A DNA stretch of 64,000 nucleotides. It comes from Prunella strophiata. Lineage: Eukaryota > Chordata > Aves > Passeriformes > Prunellidae. The DNA is taken from NCBI GenBank assembly GCA_036583965.1, contig JAZBQD010000028.1, positions 2,542,001-2,606,000 of the forward strand, given 5' to 3'. Below are positions 52,501-61,500 of this stretch, one piece after another. The notes under the pieces were generated by a model. That model was not told the DNA's origin, did not search any database, and saw only the letters and a list, made by a program, of their open reading frames with translations. The translations under genes and the position numbers were made by a program. Each line of letters opens with the position of its first letter. The stretch's first letter is position 1.

Positions 52501-55500
52501 CAAATAGATATGTGTGATGGGTATATTACTGTTCAGCCACTGGTATTCCTGAAAGATAATGATTATTTTAAATATTTTTGCTTGCTTTTAAATGCTGCCA
52601 AGTGTCAAAATCAAGTTTCCTGGGCAGTGTGTGTCACATCCTTACATCCTTACTGTTGAAATATTTAGTAACATTCTAGTACACCTGTATAATTGTATAT
52701 AAAAAAAAATTATTGTTGGACTCTTACAGGGGGATCCAGGTGAAAAAGGGCCCCCAGGTCCTCCTGGAGCTGTTGGAACGCCACTGCTTCCTATAAAAGG
52801 TTATATCTATTTTTGACTAGTCTTTGTGCAGTATAAAGTGCAGGACCTGTTTTGCTAAGGTGTGTGAAAGTGATCACTAGGGGTGCAGGGGACAGAATCC
52901 TCAAATACTTCCAGTGGCCACAGGCTGTGTTTGTGGGTTTGGCCCATTCTTGTGTTTGTTTGTCTCCCTGATCTTCCTGGAACTACGTTAAACATACAAG
53001 TGTCACATTAAATGTTTGTGTGAAAGCTCTTTGTGCATACAGTCACAACTAGATCTGAGCGACTCTCTCGTTCTTGGACCTAAGCATAGCTACAAAAAAA
53101 TCAATGAAAAAGAAGCCTGTGCTGGTTAATGGACAGCAAATAAGAACACCTGTCTTCCCACTGTCATTTAGGATTCCTGTTTTCAGTATTGCCACAACAC
53201 ACAGATTTCAGACTACAATCAAGCTTCCTGTCTGCAGGGGGAAAATCCTGGAACTAGTACTCCCAACAGAATACCTGTCAATTTATTACCTTCCTCCTGA
53301 AACCTCAGGCTGGGTTTTAATGTCCTAGCTCCCTTTATCCCCATCTTATTAATCCAATTGGTAAAAATATGTGAGGAAGTTCTCATTTCATAGCAGGGAG
53401 CAGTGGGGAACAGCCAGGTCTGCTGCCTGCAAGGTTGTGCTTTTGCATTTAATACTTGGAGGGTTTGTCTTGTGAGAGCATTTCAACAGAGAGCTCATCA
53501 TAAATTGTATTTGTAGTGCAGCTCTAGAAATTTCTTGTGATCACAGAAGTAAGTTACAACAAAACCCTAGTTCAGCAGAAGCTCCCCATTAGATAGGGGC
53601 CTCATCCTAAAGTAAATTAATTTTTTCCACAGACTTCCATGGTTTCCAGCCCATACAACAAACCATCCAATGCTTAATATCTCAAGTAACATTCAGTCAT
53701 GTGCATGGTGTGTGAGTGGATACAATCTTCAGAGAAAGAGGCCTTTAGGATAATAGAGAACAGAACTACTGCCAATATTTTATTTTTCTAATTTAATGAA
53801 ACTGTTTACATCTGATTTAGGTTTTCTTTATCAGTATGTAATTGCAATTTTAAATTTTATTGTTTGTAGCAATTTTAACAGTATACTTTTAAAAATCTGG
53901 ATAATTTCAAACAAGGTGATCCTGAAATGATCTTCCTGTGTGTACTGCCAAAGCACATAACATGAAATCCATATTTATTTTAAATGCTACATGTGTTTAT
54001 TTTGGGCAAACATTTCTCTCAGCATTTTGTAATACATAGCACAAAGATACTTCTACAAAGTGACGAAGAGTTAAAAATGTGCTTGTGAAATGGGCTGGAA
54101 TCCATAGAAAAGTAACCAAATCCTCCCACCTTAAAATTAAATTGTTACACATTTTAAAATGTTTCATAAGTTATTTTACTCTTGTGCAGTTTCCAAATTA
54201 TAATTTTGTTTGCAGCTTAATTTAGATTTAAGCTGTCAATTACATAAGGTGTTCAATTCACATATTTCTCTAATTCTCTGTAGGTCCACGAGGAGATCCT
54301 GGATTTCCAGGTCCTGTTGGTGAAATGGGGTCAGTTGGACCAATTGGTCCTTCAGGCCTTCTAGGAAGACCAGGATATGATGGAACAAGTAAGAGATGGA
54401 GAGGATGAATGTGAACTATACACCAGAAGGAAAGAAAGCAGCTGAAAGAAAATTGTTCTTTGTTCTTGCTTGATGCAAGTCACCAACTGCAAAGACTGTT
54501 CAGTAAAAATATTAACTCAGCACCTAATAGCCAAAAAAATAATCAAAATGATCCAAGCAGAACATTAGGAATGGCTAGAAAAGGAACAGAAGACAAAGGA
54601 GAATACCACCATGGTAAACCTATGGTATAACTGTGTCTGGAGTGCTGTGCTTAGAATTTCTGCTCTCCATCTCAAAAAGCTATGAAGGGATGTGCTGAGG
54701 ATGGCTTTGCTCTGTATGAGGAGCTCAAGTAACTGGGATGTCTGGAAAAGAGATAATGGAGGGAAGGAGGAAAAGAAGCATTTGAAGGTCTACAACAGGA
54801 ACCTCTTTTCTTGTGGATCCTGAAAAAACTAAGGATTTGGATTCAAACATTAGTTATATAGAAGCTGTTTTTCAAGGCAGTCCTGAATGGTCTGGAGTTT
54901 CCTCCTTGATATCTCACATTAATGCTGTATGGGCTGTTTACTTTTTTTTTTTTTTTTTTTTTTTCAGGTCTTCTGGCCTGCCAGGAGTAAGTGGGGCACC
55001 AGGACCTCAAGGTTTTCAAGGGGACCCTGGTTTGCCTGGAACAGGTGAATTAATCCCAGGAAGACCAGGATTTCCTGGACCACCAGGCCTACCAGGGCAG
55101 CCAGGAAGACAAGGCTTACCTGGACTACCCAGTAGGTTCCATAGCAATTTATATAACAAGAATAGAATTCTGCAGATTAACAGATCCATTGCTTTTGTTG
55201 GTGCTATAAATACAGAGAAGTGAAAAGTGCATTTTGACAGCTATTTCAAATTTTTAATGGGATATTAAAACCATATTTTTCCTAATAGCTTTTGATCAGT
55301 GAGATTTCAAGATTTTCATAGTTTTCTGGCTGATTTAAGCCCACAAAAGTAACACACATATTAAAATTAAAAATTAAAATGGTTCATTAGACCAAAGTGC
55401 TGTGGTCTAATATACCATTTTTTAACTGTTCAAGTTAAAAATACTGAGGAGGAAACCCAAATCTGCATCCTTTAGAAAAGAAAAAGTAAAGATCTAAGTA

Positions 55501-58500
55501 GAAAAAAATAGTGGCAATGAGAAGCAAAGTATCAACATCAACTCCAGCCACACTGTCTGTTGCAGTATAATCTACAAGCAACAACTTTTAAAGCATTAAG
55601 ATCTCTAACTTTTCATGTGAGAATAACAAGAGAAGGGAGAGGAGGACACATGACCTAAGCTGTGGAAACATAAACCTGATTTATACTGGCTGGAAAATTT
55701 GTTTTTTCAAAGGTGTAATCTGTACTGAAAGAGGGATCCCTGGAGAACCTGGACCAAAAGGTCAGACTGGCCTTCCAGGAAGAAAAGGGGCAAAAGGAGA
55801 GAAGGGTAAGTTGGCCTGGATAACAACAATTTGAGTATGAAACCTTTGCCAAGAGTGTCAAATCTAAAAGTTCATGGTGACTTGGAGGTTGAGGCCCATC
55901 AAAGCACAGAAGTTAAATGGCCTGCTGGCACTGGGGCTTCAGTCAGCAGAGTCCTGTTAGTGCAGAGTTACTCAGCACTGTAAAGGGAGACTGATAATCC
56001 TCTCCAGGTGAGATAACATGAGATAAAATGGTCTGTGCACTACTCACACAGAAAAGAAAAAGGACAGCATTATTTTTTGTGTAATAATTTTTCAGCTGTT
56101 CCAATGTAATTTTGACACTTTCATGTAGGAAGTCAAGGCCTCTGCTCATGCAGTGCTGGTCCTCCTGGTCCCCGTGGTGTGCAAGGACCTCCAGGTGCCC
56201 AAGGAAGGAAAGGACAAACAGGATACCCTGGGAGACATGGAGAGAAGGGTGACCCAGGCTCACCTGGTGCAGTGGGATCACCAGGGCTCCCTGTGAGTAC
56301 TTTCCATGAGCTTCAGGAAACAACATCAAGTTACCTCTCAACTCAGGAGGCATTTAAGCAGAATGGTGGAGAAAAGGCCTTGGAAAACTATTTGGAACTT
56401 TTATCTACTTTAGCTTATTACAGTCTAGTGAAACAAGCTTTTAGTAGACATACTTTCTTTAATGTGCTTCATATAGTTTATCTTAGTCCCCAGAGTGAGC
56501 AGTAATTCAAAACACCACTTAATCTAACTGCTTTAGGAATACAGTGTATGATAATTTATTGGTCTTGCTGTGATTTTGATCTGCTTTGTCTGGTCTGACA
56601 TATGGAATGTACATCCAGGATGCTGCATGCCAAAATAATGCCAAATAGAAGGTTTTTTAATACACTTTCTTGTGTATGAGAGGTTTTTCTTTGAAAAGAT
56701 AGGTAGATATGCCCTGTTGCATTATGATTGGGTTATTGGATTGTTTAGAGGGGCATGTTTAGAGGGGATTTTTTGCCTTTTTTTGTTGTTCTTAATTGAT
56801 TGTTCTTTTATTTTTTTGAGATTTGGGTTTGTTTTAATAGCAGAACTGTTTGTTCACATAAGGATTGCTTAAAAGTTTCCAGAACATGTTCTTTCAAAAG
56901 AAAAAAAAAAGCAAATAAATCCACTGCGATTCTGAGAGAAGGAGGTGGAAGGACTCTGATTCAAGTTCCAATAGTTTCATTATTTTTGAAGATTTACATT
57001 TGCTCTCTTTTTTTTTTTATTTCTTAAAACCCTATAACCTGAGTGGTGTATGTGAGATTCTGATGTTTTCGTTACTTTTGAGAGTATGTTTTAGCCTTGT
57101 GGCTCTGAAGTAAGGCTTGAAGCCTTGTCCTGAATTTTGCTGTTCTTAGGTTACTTAATTGAGAAACAAGGACAAAGTAATCACTTTGGAAGGAAATAAT
57201 TCACTTCAGTACAGAAGTGCTTTGGTCTAATGGATCATTTTTCTCCATTTTTCTGCTCTCTTTTCTTCCCAAATATTTTATTTTCTTTTCAGACACTAAT
57301 AACTTATCACTGCCTACTTGAAGATCTAGACATTGTAACAAATAGTCACTTCTAGTTTCAGATACACATTTTTCAGAAGTCTGCTGCCTGATTTAAAATT
57401 GTCAGTCACATTATAAACTGGTTTTGCTCCACCTATTTTTAAGGGAAAGATTTTGAGTAACAGAGGAAGCTGCCTAAATAATACTCCAGTTTTTGTACCT
57501 TAGTGGCCTTTTACTTCTGTGTAAATTTCACATTAATTAATCCACATATACTGTTGCAAGACCTTGACCAATGATGATATAAAAATTGCATTCTGAATGG
57601 ACAGCTGAAAGCAAAAATCACCATAAAAATATAGAGAAGCATTTATTTTCCCTTCTAAACCTGTCAAGCCATACATTCATCTAAGAATATAATGTACCTA
57701 ACTAGATTAATTTTTTTATTGGTGGCTTTGTGGGTTTTCATTCAGAAAATAAAGCATCACTTACTTCCTGCTGTGTTCACTTCTGGGAGGACAGCCTCAT
57801 CCAGCAGTCACCACCCTCCAGAGATTGCCTTCCTCAGTGGGTTGTGGGTTGAAGTCTGCAGTGGGAAGAGTTAATGAATCATTTGTCCCTTGATATTCTT
57901 ACATTTGCAGTCCCACATCTGTGCAGCTGTGGGCCCAGTGCTCTGGCATTACAGTCTCTTTCAGTTGTTGTAGTGGTTTTGGTTCACCAATTTGAGATTT
58001 CCTGGGGTTTGTTCGTTTTTAACATGTGTGCTCACAGAGGTGTGTTCAGCTTTCTAGTGGTTTAGCAAAGTGTCAATATTTAAAATGATTGGTGTTATTA
58101 GGCAGGGAGGAAGCTCTCAGCAGTTCCTCTCAGAAATGTAATTTCCATGGGTGGCTTCTTCCCTCCTCACCAAACTTCAATTAATGCAAAACCAGCACAG
58201 TTGTGTATCTGTGCATGTGGCAGAGTCAGCCTGAAAAGTCCACCTGCCATTCACACTCCTCTTTTTGACCATCAAAAGAGACCAGTGTTCTTTTGGTTAC
58301 TTTAATTGGTCTTTTCTGGGGAAACCATGCAAGAGATAGACATCTAATTTTCCCTTCAATTCCCACTTTGATTCCTTGCTGGAGATAACTGACAACTCTT
58401 TTCTTTGTCAATGATAAGGGGACCCCTGGTTCTGCTGGACAGCATGGGGAAAAAGGAGAGAAGGGTGATCCAGGAAGAGCTAGAATAAAAGGTAAACACA

Positions 58501-61500
58501 CATTTACCATTAACCTTTTTGTTTTCCTATACAATGTCTAGGCAATAGTGTGAGAAAACATTAATTTACTCTTTAGTAAATCCATTAGCTCAGTAAGTTA
58601 CTGAAACCTAAAGAGCATGTATATCCAAACTGCTCTCTTGGTACCATCTCTTCTTGCTAAACACAAGATCAACACAGTGTTTTGTGGTTTTTTTTCTCTA
58701 TAGTTAAGCCATAAAACAGTTTTAACAGCATGTTATTAATGCAAACAAATTACTTTTCATGTCATGCATTTGATAATTGGGGTCTTCCAGAGGTCTGTAC
58801 AGCAAAGACTAAGCAGAATACAAATACTGTGAAGAAATATTATTTAACAGAAGCCACCTCCTGAATTGTCATGTACCAATATCATAGCTGTTATCTCAAA
58901 TTAGGCCACCAACATGCTTCTTGGGAAAACCTCAGTCTCAATGACTATTCAGATTCCTCTCCTATTTCTAAAAATTACTCTTGACCAGGCATTGAAGAGA
59001 AACAATAGGCCACCAGTTGCACAACTGGAATTCTTGTAATTAAATAGATCAAAACCTCTCCACAGTTATGGTTATGATTTGCAAAAGCAAAAGAAAAAGA
59101 GAACAATAAATTACAGCAATCTGATGGCAAAGCTTAGTTAGAAAGGCTAAAATAGTTATTCACAGAAGATTGTCCTTCTTATTGTTTATGAAAAGTTAGC
59201 TTAGCTTTGGATGCCTGTGGGTTTTTTACAGATGTTGGAACAGGGGAAAATATTTGCTTTTATTTGCAAAGGATTTCTTGACACAGCAGAATGAATCTTT
59301 GTATTAGAATAGTTTTACAGTCCTTGATGCAAAAGTTACTTTCTCATAAATATTGGTGCAAGAGAAATCCACGGGGAGAAAAAACCAAAAACTTTTGGGG
59401 AATATTGATGCAAATATTCTTTATCATATGGCACTGCTATATCCTGACTTCACTGAAATCAGGAATAAATCTGTGATGTGTTTCAATAGTCAGATATTTT
59501 AACTCTATGTATAGCATGGACAAAAGCCATGTTCCTGTGGTGCCTGTGAACATGTCTTTTACAGAGAGACCATGTTGTTCCATCAGGTATCTAACTACAA
59601 ACTGCCTTCCTAAGCCTAAAATGCCTTGTTAAGGAATGTGAATTAAGGACTGGGAATTATCATGAAGATAGGCTCAACAGTTACTCAGTATTTCTTTAAG
59701 CAGAAATACCTCCTTCCCCTAAAATTACTGCAAATATGTTTTCTTTTTCCCAAAAAAATATTTTAAGGATTAAAAGGTGAAAGAGGACCTACTGGGCTTC
59801 CAGGATTTCCAGGCCAAAGAGGTCTTGATGGCAGAGATGGGGAACTAGGATTGCCAGGGGAAAAAGGAGCTGAGGTATGTTTGATTTCCCCAGACTTTTT
59901 TCATTTCAATTAACATATTCTCTTATGAAAGGTTATCAAAGTTTTTATCCATGAAGAAATTAGTTTCTTGTAAGTATTACTGTTTCTTTTGGTATTCCTG
60001 ATTATAATCTCTGCATATACTGTGTGCCAATATTATGGGGTCAGGAAACAAAAAATACACAAACCCCATTGTTCCTGTTACCTTTGAATATTCAAAAATA
60101 CTAATGTCATCCATTAAGCCTTTCCATTGTGAAAGTGTTTCTCCAGATAATTCTCTAACATGCATTTTCATAATCAAAGAGAGGAGAGAAATTAGCTCTT
60201 GTTACTTCTCACCAAGAATTTTTGTTTCAGGGCGATTCTGGAGTAGCAATTCCGGGTGATAAAGGATTCCCTGGGCTCCCAGGACCTCCTGGGGTAAAAG
60301 GCCAGATGGGAGTGCCTGGTTTGGGGCTTCCTGGGTCTCCAGGAGCCAGAGGTAGCCCTGGAGACTTTGGTGATATGGGTATTGTTGGGCCACCTGGTCC
60401 AAAAGGCCAGAAAGGTAATTTTGAATGTTTATGTTCAGAATGAAACAACAAAATACACATTTGGATGTTTGCTGGCATTCCATTATGGTTTAATATGTAT
60501 TATATATTATAGTAATGTATTATTCTATATGTATACCTATATGTATACATATAGTGCTATCCATTTAGAGTGAAAATAATATTAATGTATAGGAAAACAC
60601 AATTTATACTTAAAGCTTGGCCTGGCTTTTTTGGTTATAAAAATGCTTAGCAAAAAAAAAAAAAATCTACACTGATAGCTGTAGATAGAATTAAAAAGAA
60701 AATATTATTCTTTCCTTGCAATAGAGAGTACTGTAAAATAAACTGCCATGACAATTTAAAAAAAACTTTGTCTTTAAAAAATACAACTGTATTACAGCAA
60801 TTTGAAATATCACCAATGTTCCATAGGAAGTATCAAGAAAAATATATTTTAAGATTCCCCATCAAAACCTCAGTAATATGGAAATAACAATGTGCATAAA
60901 CAGTCACTGCACGTTTGCACCTGTGGTTGGGTAGTTCCCCAGAAATATTACAGCAAGTGTTCAGACTCCAGTTAATCTAAAATCAAATAAGCCAGTTTTT
61001 TCTCCCTCTTGCTTCAGGTGAAACTATCTGCATTACATCACCATATCCTGGAAATCCAGGTCCCCCGGGTTTTAAAGGTGTTCAAGGTATGTTTATGCAT
61101 AGGAGAGTTTTTGATTTATACTGAAATGGAGTTTTAAGTTGCTAATTAAAGAAAAGAAGCTATCCTAAAAAGCTACACTATTCTAGTTTTCAAAATGTAA
61201 AACTGCCTAATACACAGGAATGTACTCTCTACTAAAATCAAGGGCCAGACAGCTGCAATTTGCTCCATCAGAAGGTGTGCAGGCAGCCTCCATGGAAATA
61301 ATTAAATCAAGGTAGCTTCAAACTCTGTCCTGCCTCAATGAAAATGCATGAGAGAGTCTGTAAAATATGGCTGGGGTTGGGTAAAGCCTAGAGTATGTAC
61401 CTCTGGATGCCAGGAGAAAGAGATGTACAAGGCAAAGATATGCTGCAAGTCTGTAATTTCTAAAACTGTATTGCTCATGGCAACTTGCAATTGAGCCCTA

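Noticed and set aside
60202..60483. Minus-strand collagen-looking frames such as those opposite exon 25 and near 63157-63525
   Set aside because: These are antisense shadows: the reverse complement of Gly-Pro codons (GGN CCN) also reads as Gly/Pro repeats. Splice sites support only the plus strand here.
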